Assembly: GCF_003003775.1 (NCBI RefSeq)
Contig: NZ_PVWJ01000021.1
Coordinates: forward strand, 1-49,344
DNA length: 49,344 nt
Origin: Merismopedia glauca CCAP 1448/3
GTDB taxonomy: Bacteria > Cyanobacteriota > Cyanobacteriia > Cyanobacteriales > CCAP-1448
Reading direction: 5' to 3'
Shown piece after piece: positions 34,428 through 41,901 of the stretch. The notes below the pieces were generated by a model. It was given only the letters and a program-made list of their open reading frames with translations, was not told the DNA's origin and searched no databases. Each line of letters opens with the position of its first letter. Within the stretch, counting starts at the first letter, position 1. The translations under genes were made by a program, and so were the position numbers.

Positions 34428-34802
34428 CAACTTGCATCTAAAACTAATCAGTTAGTTTGCCCTGAAGGTTTTGCGTACCAAAAAAGCTAGTTGCCATGAC
34501 CTACTAGCTATTTAGGGACTGCTGTATCTTTCAGGGTGTTTCTGTCAACTACCGTTGACTATATTTATTATATATACCATTATTTGGAGTGATTTGTGAC
34601 TGGCAAAATTAAAGCGATCGCTCTATCCCAAACTTATAGATGCTGAAAAATTAATACAATTATAATCATCTAGTTTATTGGATTTTGGTCTATCTTTTTC
34701 AACTGAGTTTTAGACTACTGGTAAATATACTGGTTTTGCTCAAACTTAAGTAACAGATTTGCTGAAAAATCCTGCTAGTGTTAAGTTAGTTTTTCTGACA
34801 AA
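34428..34802. other. Divergent promoter region of cyAbrB and Rrf2 genes
   Basis: 375 bases, AT-rich, without a gene. It contains a minus-strand hairpin with U-tract (34480-34509) and one HIP1-like site near 34614-34622. Promoters of both regulators must lie here; I cannot place boxes with confidence. Confidence 0.5.
34480..34509 (-). terminator. Possible leader terminator upstream of cyAbrB
   Basis: On the minus strand AGCTAGT (34509-34503) and ACTAGCT (34491-34485) form a 7-bp stem with an 11-base loop, followed by TTTTT (34484-34480). It ends about 53 bases before the cyAbrB ATG. The stem is short and AU-rich, so it may be weak or by chance. Confidence 0.3.
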
Positions 34803-35246
34803 ATGAAGTTGACAACTCGCGGACACTATAGCGTCAAAGCCTTATTGGATTTAAGTTTACAACCAAGTTATGGACCTAGTTCTGTGAAGGCTATAGCTTC
34901 TCGTCAAGATTTACCACCTGCTTATTTAGAGAAATTATTAATTACTTTACGCAAAGCTGGATTAGTTGATGCAACTAGAGGTACTCAAGGTGGATATCAA
35001 TTAGCCAGAGAACCAGCACAAATCTCTTTAGGACAAATCCTAGAAGCTGTGGGAGAATCGATTGAACCACTACCAAAACAAATACCAGATGTCAATTTAG
35101 CTGAAGATTGGGTCACATTAAGTCTTTGGCGGCGTTTGCACCAAAAACTCAAAGAAGCGCTTTATAGTATTACTCTAGCTGATTTATACTACGATGCCCG
35201 CAGTTGGCAAGCTGCACATCAAGAAGAAACTAGTTTTATAATTTAG
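34803..35246 (+). CDS. Rrf2 family transcriptional regulator
   Basis: 147 residues. The winged helix starts at MKLTTRGHYSVKALLDL and continues with SVKAIASRQDLPPAYLEKLLITLRKAGLVDATRGTQGGYQLA, the classic Rrf2/IscR form. No cysteine occurs anywhere in the protein, so the [2Fe-2S] cluster of IscR or NsrR cannot be bound in the usual way. It may sense another signal or act as a cofactor-free repressor. It is divergent from cyAbrB; the GFA and CbiB genes follow downstream on the same strand. Confidence 0.9.
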   Translation: MKLTTRGHYSVKALLDLSLQPSYGPSSVKAIASRQDLPPAYLEKLLITLRKAGLVDATRGTQGGYQLAREPAQISLGQILEAVGESIEPLPKQIPDVNLAEDWVTLSLWRRLHQKLKEALYSITLADLYYDARSWQAAHQEETSFII

Positions 35247-35314
35247 ATTCCTACTAGTTATTAAACCACAAAGGCACAGAGGACATAAAGAGATAATAGA
35301 GGTGATTGTTGAAA

Positions 35315-35704
35315 ATGGAAAGTGTTTATGCTGGAAGTTGTCACTGTCAAGCCATTAGATTTCGAGTGACGGTGGAAAAACACGAAGCAGTTCAGTGTAA
35401 TTGTTCTATTTGCCGTAAAAAAGGTTTTTTACACCTCATAGTACCACCAGAAAACTTTGAGTTAATATCTGGTACAGATGCTTTGACTACCTACAAATTT
35501 AATACAGAGATTGCTAGTCACACTTTTTGTCGTTATTGTGGCATTCATGCCTTTTATCGTCCTCGTTCTCATCCCGAATGGTTTGATGTTAATCTGCGGT
35601 GCTTAGATGAAGATGTAATTTCTAATTTTGACATCTCTTTATTTGATGGAGTAAATTGGGAAGAAAATGTGGCGCAGCTAAATACGGAGCAGGGGGAGAG
35701 TTAG
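35315..35704 (+). CDS. GFA family zinc protein (glutathione-dependent formaldehyde-activating-like)
   Basis: 129 residues from ATG 35315; the TTG extension is not needed. Zinc-binding cysteines of the GFA fold: GSCHCQAIRF, CNCSICRKKG and FCRYCGIHAFYRPRSHP. The family was named for S-hydroxymethylglutathione formation, but most members are of unproven function. Its stop codon lies four bases before the likely start of the CbiB gene, so translation may be coupled. Confidence 0.85.
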   Translation: MESVYAGSCHCQAIRFRVTVEKHEAVQCNCSICRKKGFLHLIVPPENFELISGTDALTTYKFNTEIASHTFCRYCGIHAFYRPRSHPEWFDVNLRCLDEDVISNFDISLFDGVNWEENVAQLNTEQGES

Positions 35705-35708
35705 GGGA

Positions 35709-36668
35709 TTGGGGAGTGGCTATATATATGTATTAATTCTCGCTGCTTTAATAGATTTTGCTCTAGCAGATCCCCAAAATTGGCTTCACCCAGTTCAAGT
35801 TATGGGAAAGCTAATTAGTTTTTTTTCTGAGATGGCTATTAAATATTTTCAGCAACCCAAACTGCGACGTTTATGTGGTGTGGCTTTGGGAATATTACTG
35901 ATAGGTGGAAGCGCTTTAGTCGGTTGGGGAGTAGAACAGCTATGTCGTCAATTACCGTTAGTAATTGGGGTAGTCGCAGAAAGTGTGATTTTAGCTAGTT
36001 GCTTTGCTGGTAGAGGGTTAAGATTAGCGGCTATAGATGTTTTAACTCCCTTAGAACAGGGAAATATTAGCGCTGCACGTCAGAAACTAAGCTTATATGT
36101 GGGTCGAGATCCAGAGAATTTGTCAGAATCAGAAATCTTGCGGGCAGTTTTAGAGACGGTAACCGAAAATGCTGTAGATGGAGTGATGGCACCGCTATTT
36201 TACGCTGTAGTGGGTGGTTTACCCCTAGCGTTGGCTTATAAGGCTGCTAGTACCCTTGATTCTATGATTGGATACCGCAATGAACCTTATACCGATTTAG
36301 GTTGGTTCAGTGCTAGGTTGGAAGATTATTTAACTTGGCTACCTTGCCGTTTGACGGTGGCGACTTTGGGATTGATGACGGGTAAGTCTAAATTAGTTTG
36401 GAGTTTGTGCGATCGCGATGCGAGGAAAGATCCTAGTCCTAATTCCGGCTGGAGTGAGTGCAGTTACGCAGCTATTTTAGGGGTGCAGCTAGGGGGAACG
36501 AATTGGTATCAGGGTACTCCCAAGTCTAAACCTTTATTGGGAGATGCTTTGTTTCCCATTACCCCTAGCTCTATCTTTGAAGCACTGCGACTCACTCGCT
36601 ACTGTTTTTTAACTTGGCTGGCTATAGGAATTGCCACTCTTTTAGCTTTCAGGAGATTTATCCCTTAA
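35709..36668 (+). CDS. cbiB: Adenosylcobinamide-phosphate synthase (cobalamin biosynthesis, CbiB/CobD)
   Basis: 319 residues, membrane protein. The N-terminus YVLILAALIDFALADPQNWLHPVQVMGKLI is the family hallmark, as are SLYVGRDPENLSESEILRAVLETVTENAVDGVMAPLFYA and YKAASTLDSMIGYRNEPYTDLGWFSARLED. It joins aminopropanol phosphate to adenosylcobyrate during assembly of the nucleotide loop of vitamin B12 or pseudo-B12. The best start is TTG 35709, because no in-frame ATG precedes the first helix; the nearby ATG in TATATATATG is out of frame. AGGGG just before may serve as ribosome binding site. No cobalamin riboswitch is seen upstream. Confidence 0.93.
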   Translation: MGSGYIYVLILAALIDFALADPQNWLHPVQVMGKLISFFSEMAIKYFQQPKLRRLCGVALGILLIGGSALVGWGVEQLCRQLPLVIGVVAESVILASCFAGRGLRLAAIDVLTPLEQGNISAARQKLSLYVGRDPENLSESEILRAVLETVTENAVDGVMAPLFYAVVGGLPLALAYKAASTLDSMIGYRNEPYTDLGWFSARLEDYLTWLPCRLTVATLGLMTGKSKLVWSLCDRDARKDPSPNSGWSECSYAAILGVQLGGTNWYQGTPKSKPLLGDALFPITPSSIFEALRLTRYCFLTWLAIGIATLLAFRRFIP

Positions 36669-36672
36669 AAAG

Positions 36673-37128
36673 CTATTGCCAAGGATCTTCTATGGCTCCT
36701 TCTCCACCTACAGCAATATCAGTGCTATAAATATCAGCATTAGCTAATTGTAAACCATCCATTGAGGCGGCATAGACATTGCTATCATAAATTTTGGCAC
36801 TGGCAAAGTTGACATTATTGAGATTTGCCTGTCTCAGATCGGTGTTAATCACAATTGATGCTGATAAGTTGGCACCTGTCATGTTTGCGCCAGTTAAATC
36901 TGCACCTTCTAAGTTAGCATTACTTAAGTTAGTTCCTTGCAAATTAGCATTTCGCAAGTCAGCACCAATTAAATGAGCATTAGTTAAGTCTGCACCTGCT
37001 AGATTACAACCAGAACACTCACCGGTTGTCAGTAATTGTTGAACCTCTTGCTGATTAGCAGCTTGGAGTGTACCCGCAACAGCCAAAGAAGTTACTAATG
37101 TTAAAGCTGTCAAAAACGCACGTCGCAT
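36673..37128 (-). CDS. Secreted pentapeptide-repeat protein
   Basis: 151 residues. A signal peptide (MRRAFLTALTLVTSLAVAG, cleavage near LQA-AN) is followed by a short CSGC motif and then about sixteen pentapeptide repeats of A(D/N)Lxx form (about 42-135), folding as a right-handed quadrilateral beta helix. Two of the Cys (GECSGCNLAGADL) occur in many cyanobacterial relatives. Function is unknown; such lumenal or periplasmic proteins are common in cyanobacteria. It converges with CbiB, four bases between stops. Confidence 0.88.
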   Translation of the reverse strand: MRRAFLTALTLVTSLAVAGTLQAANQQEVQQLLTTGECSGCNLAGADLTNAHLIGADLRNANLQGTNLSNANLEGADLTGANMTGANLSASIVINTDLRQANLNNVNFASAKIYDSNVYAASMDGLQLANADIYSTDIAVGGEGAIEDPWQ

Positions 37129-37417
37129 AATTCTTTCTTCCTTAGTGGGAAAATTAATTTCCGTTCTCTGCCTCTATCCAATTGCTAGATCGTATCTACC
37201 CTAGGTATATATATTATAACTGAGTATAGATTCTGATATCTACTATCTGCAATTTTAACTGCGTATTATATGCACTTGGTAGGCTGATTTTCCCCTTTAA
37301 TTGTTAAGTTTTATGTTGTGTGATTTCTAGAGATAGTTTGAGTTGGTCATGTCGTTCAAAGTAGTAAGTATTTATACCTTAATTAATAGTTAAGCTTCAC
37401 CATCAGTATCAAAAAAA

Positions 37418-37954
37418 ATGACTGTAGAAGTAGTTGAAATTCTCTCATCTGAAGAGTTACGCCGAACCGTGAATCGTTTAGCCTCACAGATAGTTGAAAA
37501 ATCGCGAGATTTATCGCAATTAGTCTTGTTAGGAATCTATACCAGAGGCGTAACTTTAGCTAATTTATTAGCGCAACAAATTATGGCTTTAGAAAAGGTG
37601 AGTGTAGCTGTAGGCGCTCTAGATGTTACTTTCTATAGAGACGATCTAGACCGAATTGGAATGCGAACACCAGCTAAGACTAATATTCCTGTAGATATGA
37701 CTGGAAAAACCGTAGTTTTAGTTGATGATGTCATCTATAAAGGAAGAACGGTACGAGCGGCTTTAAATGCTGTGTTAGAATACGGCAGACCAGAGGTAAT
37801 TTGGCTAGTGGTATTAATAGATCGGGGACATCGAGAGTTACCAATTCATCCTGACTTTACAGGTAAACTCCTCCCGACTGCTAAAGAAGAACAAGTCAAG
37901 GTTTATTTCCAAGAACGCGATGGACGTGATGGAGTAGAGTTAATTGCTGATTAA
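37418..37954 (+). CDS. pyrR: Bifunctional pyr operon regulator / uracil phosphoribosyltransferase
   Basis: 178 residues, the usual length. The PRPP-binding motif [18 protein letters not shown] (about 105-122) and [13 protein letters not shown] fit PyrR well. In many bacteria PyrR binds pyr mRNA to attenuate transcription and also makes UMP from uracil. In cyanobacteria the RNA role is not established, and no pyr genes lie beside it here. Start ATG 37418. Confidence 0.92.
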   Translation: MTVEVVEILSSEELRRTVNRLASQIVEKSRDLSQLVLLGIYTRGVTLANLLAQQIMALEKVSVAVGALDVTFYRDDLDRIGMRTPAKTNIPVDMTGKTVVLVDDVIYKGRTVRAALNAVLEYGRPEVIWLVVLIDRGHRELPIHPDFTGKLLPTAKEEQVKVYFQERDGRDGVELIAD

Positions 37955-38139
37955 GGCGAAGTAGGTAGAGCGATCGCATTTGGGGTAATCAAGACAGTAA
38001 TCAATCATACCAATTGAATCTATACTTTGTCCTCAGAAAGTTTGGGTTAATATTCTCGGCTTAAACTAAAATAACTAAACCCACCTATGCTATAAACTTT
38101 CTAGCTGTTGAGCTATTAGCGATCGCTCTTTCCAAAATT

Positions 38140-38697
38140 ATGATTCACTTGAATTTATCCTCCATATTGGTTGGTATTTTAGTACTTGCTTGTAACTCCC
38201 CTACCTCAACTTATCTTCCCTCCAGTACATCAACTCCTCACAATCCCTCCGAAACAATTATTTCACCCAAACCGCCTATTCCAGAGAATTTTGGTCAGAA
38301 TTTACCTATCACAGCCAAAACTACCCTCAAGAATCAAACTATCGAGATAGAAGTAGCTCAAACCCCCCAACAGCAAACAATTGGATTAATGTACCGAAAA
38401 GTTTTACCAGCCAATCGGGGAATGTTATTTCCTTTTAACCCGCCTCAACCTGTCAGTTTTTGGATGAAAAATACGCTAATTCCCTTAGATATAATCTTCA
38501 TCAGCAATGGGAAAGTTAGATCTATTGCTAGTAGTGTTCCTCCTTGTCAAAAAGACCCTTGTCCCACATATGGTCCAACCAATAGTAGAGAGATCATCGA
38601 CAACGTACTTGAATTGCCAGCTGGACGCGCTCAAGAATTAGGTCTGCAAACTGGATCTGAGATCGAGATTGAGTTTATCAAAACTTTCCAACCTTAG
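38140..38697 (+). CDS. DUF192 domain lipoprotein
   Basis: 185 residues. An N-terminal lipoprotein signal with lipobox LVLAC (Cys 18) leads to a Pro/Ser/Thr-rich tether (about 19-55) and a DUF192 domain (about 58-180): EVAQTPQQQTIGLMYRK, NRGMLFPF, VSFWMKNTLIPLDIIFI, VLELPAGRA. DUF192 is a small beta-barrel of unknown function found at the envelope in many bacteria. Placement outside the plasma membrane follows from the lipobox. Confidence 0.88.
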   Translation: MIHLNLSSILVGILVLACNSPTSTYLPSSTSTPHNPSETIISPKPPIPENFGQNLPITAKTTLKNQTIEIEVAQTPQQQTIGLMYRKVLPANRGMLFPFNPPQPVSFWMKNTLIPLDIIFISNGKVRSIASSVPPCQKDPCPTYGPTNSREIIDNVLELPAGRAQELGLQTGSEIEIEFIKTFQP

Positions 38698-39267
38698 ATC
38701 CCTAATTCCCACAGCGTTGACATCCTCAACCCAGTTTTTTAATATTTTTTTAACATTTCCCCTGTGCTTTTGAGTCAACAAGAGATAAAAATATAGTTAC
38801 TATTACAACAATTAGTAAACCTTTAGAAAAATAAAGAAATTTCTCAGCAAAAATATGGTAAAACTTTAGCAAAATCAAGTAACGTTTCATAATAGACTTT
38901 AACAAACTAGAAACTTGCTGAATTTATCGTTCTGTAATCAGGTAGCATTCCTCTCTCAAAGTGGGAACTAAAACTACAGAGTGGGGGTTTCATAAATCAA
39001 AAGTTGACTGAGTATAAACACTCAGTAAAAGTAAGAGTAAAATCTAGTATCAAAACTTTGATGTCTGCTAACCAGTTAAAATTCAGAGACGATTAAAAAA
39101 GTTTTAACTCTTTGATCCCCAAAGAAAAAAACTAGATTCTGGTGATGCAGGGCTGGCTGACTTCAACTATACCTAAATGTATAGATCGGTAGCTACATGG
39201 AACCTTCTCCAGAAAGAGTCAATCACAAAAGTGAAGAGGTAATATAACCCAAAAGGAGGTGAGAAAA
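38698..39267. other. Long AT-rich intergenic region before the DUF2949 gene
   Basis: 570 bases without a convincing gene. A 7-bp hairpin ACTGAGT/ACTCAGT lies at 39007-39026. The sequence ends in AAAGGAGGT (39252-39260), an unusually complete anti-16S match before ATG 39268. A long leader or a small RNA is possible; I cannot support either. Confidence 0.45.
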
Positions 39268-39462
39268 ATGGGTACGGCAAGTTATACAAAATTAGTGCGG
39301 TTTCTTCAAGAAGAGTTAGCCATATCTTCATCCGCTTTACAAGTAGCTTTAAAACACGTAGAACAAGATCCAGGACCTTTACCAATGGTTCTGTGGCAAT
39401 ATGGTTTAGTCACCCTAGAACAGTTAGATATAATTTACGACTGGCTGGAAACTGCAACATAA
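39268..39462 (+). CDS. DUF2949 family small protein
   Basis: 64 residues from ATG 39268, preceded by AAAGGAGGT with 7 bases spacing, which decides this start over the upstream GTG. The sequence MGTASYTKLVRFLQEELAIS, ALKHVEQDPGPLPMVLWQYGLVTLEQLDIIYDWLE matches the small helical DUF2949 proteins of cyanobacteria, of unknown function. The strong ribosome binding site suggests high translation. Confidence 0.82.
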   Translation: MGTASYTKLVRFLQEELAISSSALQVALKHVEQDPGPLPMVLWQYGLVTLEQLDIIYDWLETAT

Positions 39463-39493
39463 AACTTACAGCTTTAACTAGGAGCAATTAACA

Positions 39494-39574
39494 ATGTTTT
39501 TTGTGTTCAGGTTTTCTGTCTTTGAGCGATGGCGACAATTTAATCTAGAAAATAGCGAAAGGGTAAGTCGATAG
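39494..39574 (+). CDS. Possible 26-residue small protein
   Basis: ATG 39494 with AGGAG about 10 bases before it opens a frame of 26 codons (MFFVFRFSVFERWRQFNLEN then SERVSR) ending at TAG 39572-39574, inside the loop of the terminator at 39558-39588. The peptide would be basic with a hydrophobic start. I know no family. It lies 31 bases after DUF2949 and could be chance. Confidence 0.3.
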   Translation: MFFVFRFSVFERWRQFNLENSERVSR

Positions 39575-39590
39575 ATGACTTACCCTTTTC
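39558..39590 (+). terminator. Intrinsic terminator after DUF2949
   Basis: AAAGGGTAAGTC (39558-39569) and GACTTACCCTTT (39577-39588) form a perfect 12-bp stem with a 7-base loop, followed by TCTAATAG. With the terminal T's of the stem this is a good plus-strand terminator for the DUF2949 transcript. Confidence 0.85.
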
Positions 39591-39652
39591 TAATAGTAAA
39601 AATCTCAAACTATTTAGGCTATCTATTCCTTCTTCCTTCTTTCTAACTAACT

Positions 39653-40693
39653 ATGTTAAATACTAATGATAAAATTGCGATTCTCTTACATCAAGGTATT
39701 AATTCAGTTCTCGGAAAAACTGGTTTAGCTGTGCTACGTTACACTCAAGCATCTGTAGTTGCAGTCATCGATCTAGATAATGCTGGTAAATCCTTAAAAC
39801 AACTCACTGGAATTAATAAAGCAATTCCCATAGTTGCTTCCGTCCAAGAATCATTAATATATGAACCCAATGTCCTACTAATTGGAATTGCGCCATCAGG
39901 AGGTGCTTTACCATTAGCTTGGTGGGAAGAAGTTAGAGAAGCACTGATAGCTGGTTTATCGATAGTCAATGGATTGCATACACCCATCGCTTCCTATCCT
40001 AATGTACCGAAACTTCTCAGGAAAGAACAATGGATCTGGGAGATTCGCCGCGAACCACCTGGATTAAGTATAGCTGCGGCTAAGGCGCGATCGCTCTCCT
40101 GTCAGCGCGTTTTGACTGTGGGTACAGATATGGCTATCGGCAAAATGTCTACTAGTATTGAGTTACAGCGCGCTACCGAAAAACGGGGTATTCGGGCGAA
40201 ATTTCTGGCAACTGGACAAACTGGAGTGATGATAGCCGGATCTGGCATAGCTTTAGATGCTGTGCGGGTAGACTTTGCTGCGGGTGCAGTTGAACAAATG
40301 GTGATGGATTGTGGCGATGATTGCGATATCTTGTATATAGAAGGACAAGGCTCGTTGCTACATCCAGGATCTACGGCTACTTTACCCTTAATTAGAGGTA
40401 GCCAACCCACGGCTCTCATTTTAGTACATCGTGCTGGACAAACCCACGTTCGCAACTTTCCAGATGTGAAGATTCCCCCATTAACAGATGTAATTAAACT
40501 CTATGAAATGGTAGCTGGATGCGCTGGTGCTTTCGATCCAGTGAAGGTAGTGGGTATAGCTCTCAATACAGCCCATCTGGATGATACTCTAGCTCTAAAT
40601 GCGATCGCCCAGGTAGAGCAAGAAACTGGACTTCCCTGTATAGATCCAGTTCGTTGCGGTGCTGACAAGCTAGTACATGAAGTCAGAAGGTAG
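39653..40693 (+). CDS. DUF1611 domain P-loop protein (DgcN-like)
   Basis: 346 residues. An N-terminal Rossmann-like part (ILLHQGINSVLGKTGLAVLRY, VVAVIDLDNAGKSL) precedes a P-loop-like VGTDMAIGKMSTSIEL (about 156-171) and ILYIEGQGSLLHPGSTATLPLIRGS. DUF1611 proteins are often linked to D-amino-acid or dipeptide epimerase genes; relatives called DgcN act in D-glutamate use. No epimerase gene is next to it here, so substrate is unknown. Its stop TAG falls within a palindromic repeat (40690-40717). Confidence 0.82.
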   Translation: MLNTNDKIAILLHQGINSVLGKTGLAVLRYTQASVVAVIDLDNAGKSLKQLTGINKAIPIVASVQESLIYEPNVLLIGIAPSGGALPLAWWEEVREALIAGLSIVNGLHTPIASYPNVPKLLRKEQWIWEIRREPPGLSIAAAKARSLSCQRVLTVGTDMAIGKMSTSIELQRATEKRGIRAKFLATGQTGVMIAGSGIALDAVRVDFAAGAVEQMVMDCGDDCDILYIEGQGSLLHPGSTATLPLIRGSQPTALILVHRAGQTHVRNFPDVKIPPLTDVIKLYEMVAGCAGAFDPVKVVGIALNTAHLDDTLALNAIAQVEQETGLPCIDPVRCGADKLVHEVRR

Positions 40694-40729
40694 GGGCGCA
40701 AAGCGTTGCGCCCCTACAGAAGTCAGAAG
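40690..40729. repeat. GTAGGGGCGCAA palindrome with AGAAGTC tail (intergenic copy)
   Basis: Palindrome 40690-40717 (GTAGGGGCGCAA...TTGCGCCCCTAC) is followed by AGAAGTCAGAAG. It is the same composite as the in-frame copy at 15087-15126 in the PKS gene, with two base differences in the palindrome. It supplies the stop codon of the DUF1611 gene. Confidence 0.85.
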
Positions 40730-40762
40730 TGAAAATCTTCTATCTATAAGTTTTTGAGCTTT

Positions 40763-41539
40763 ATGATGAACTTGAAAGACAAAATAGTGTTAATTACAGG
40801 TGCTAGTAGCGGTATTGGTGCTGCTTGCGCTGAAATATTTGCTGAGGCTGGTGCTAAGTTAATTTTAGTAGCTCGTCGCCAAGACAGGTTAGAGGAAATA
40901 GGGAGGGAACTTAAGGAGAAATACAGTTGCCAAAGTCATTTGATAAGATTAGACGTGCGCGATCGCGATCAGGTTGCTGCTACTTTCGCTTCCTTACCCC
41001 CAGAATGGTGTGCTGTCGATGTCTTGATTAATAATGCGGGTTTGTCTCGTGGGTTAGATAAGCTGTATCAAGGTAACATCGATGATTGGGAAGAGATGAT
41101 CGATACCAACGTTAAAGGATTGCTATACGTCACGCGATCGCTAGTTCCAGGAATGGTAGCACGCGATCGAGGTCATATTGTCAATATTGGCTCTATAGCT
41201 GGTCATCAAACCTATCCAGGTGGGAACGTATACTGTGGTTCTAAAGCGGCTGTGAGGTCAATTTCGGAAGGTTTGAAGCAAGATTTACTAGGCACTGCCA
41301 TCCGCGTCACTTCTATCGATCCAGGGATGGTAGAAACTGAGTTTAGCCAAGTTAGGTTTCATGGAGATAGCGATCGGGCACAGCAAGTATATCAAAATCT
41401 CACACCTCTAACCGCCTATGATATCGCTGAGGTCATATTTTTCTGTGTCACTAGACCAGCCCATGTCAATATTAGCGAAATGTTACTAGTTCCCACAGAC
41501 CAAGCCACAGCTACATTAGTTCACCGCCGGACTCCTTAA
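40763..41539 (+). CDS. SDR family NADP-dependent oxidoreductase (YdfG-like)
   Basis: 258 residues from ATG 40763 (a second ATG follows at once). Cofactor motif ITGASSGIGAACAEIF, then NNAG, and the catalytic site with Ser in IGSIAGH and YCGSKAAV for Tyr and Lys. The C-terminal DPGMVETEFSQVRFHGD resembles YdfG, which reduces 3-hydroxy acids such as serine and malonic semialdehyde. The true substrate is not known. It follows DUF1611 on the same strand. Confidence 0.88.
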   Translation: MMNLKDKIVLITGASSGIGAACAEIFAEAGAKLILVARRQDRLEEIGRELKEKYSCQSHLIRLDVRDRDQVAATFASLPPEWCAVDVLINNAGLSRGLDKLYQGNIDDWEEMIDTNVKGLLYVTRSLVPGMVARDRGHIVNIGSIAGHQTYPGGNVYCGSKAAVRSISEGLKQDLLGTAIRVTSIDPGMVETEFSQVRFHGDSDRAQQVYQNLTPLTAYDIAEVIFFCVTRPAHVNISEMLLVPTDQATATLVHRRTP

Positions 41540-41586
41540 ATTAGATTAAAACATTTAGCGAGTTTAATGTTAAAATTGTAGCTCTT

Positions 41587-41658
41587 GGGCGATTAGCACA
41601 GTGGTAGCGCGCTTCCTTCACACGGAAGATGTCACTGGTTCGAGTCCAGTATCGCCCA
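41587..41658 (+). tRNA. tRNA-Val(CAC)
   Basis: A 72-base cloverleaf. Acceptor GGGCGAT (41587-41593) pairs with ATCGCCC (41651-41657), discriminator A. The anticodon stem CTTCC/GGAAG encloses loop TTCACAC, so the anticodon is CAC for GUG. The T arm ACTGG-TTCGAGT-CCAGT is perfect. CCA is not encoded. Confidence 0.93.
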
Positions 41659-41776
41659 TACAGAAATTACTTACTGTTTAACGATTCAATATACTTCTTA
41701 TGTAAGTATTTGTTTTCACATATTAAATCGTCACATTTTTTTTGAATTAGTTGCCAGGATTAACTTACTACCGCGT

Positions 41777-41880
41777 TATACCATTTTCATTTTCTTGGGC
41801 TAGACATTGGGGTGTAGAGACGTTGCAATGCAACGTCTCTACTATATTTGGATCTGTAGCATGACTTTCGAGAATTAATA
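41777..41880. repeat. Dispersed MITE-like repeat, copy B
   Basis: Same block order as 3388-3497: TACCATTTTCATT, GGGCTA, TGTAGA, TGCAATGCAACGTCTCTAC, TTTGGATCTGTAGC, TGACTTTCGAGAATT. In this copy the centre is a perfect 13-bp palindrome (GTAGAGACGTTGC / GCAACGTCTCTAC, 41814-41842). It lies between the tRNA and the converging thymidylate-synthase-like gene. Confidence 0.75.
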
Positions 41881-41901
41881 TTAGATTTTAACCTCCACGA
41901 T

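Noticed and set aside
35247-35708. Cobalamin riboswitch before the CbiB gene
   Set aside because: The upstream space is filled by the GFA gene and a short spacer with no B12-box-like sequence.
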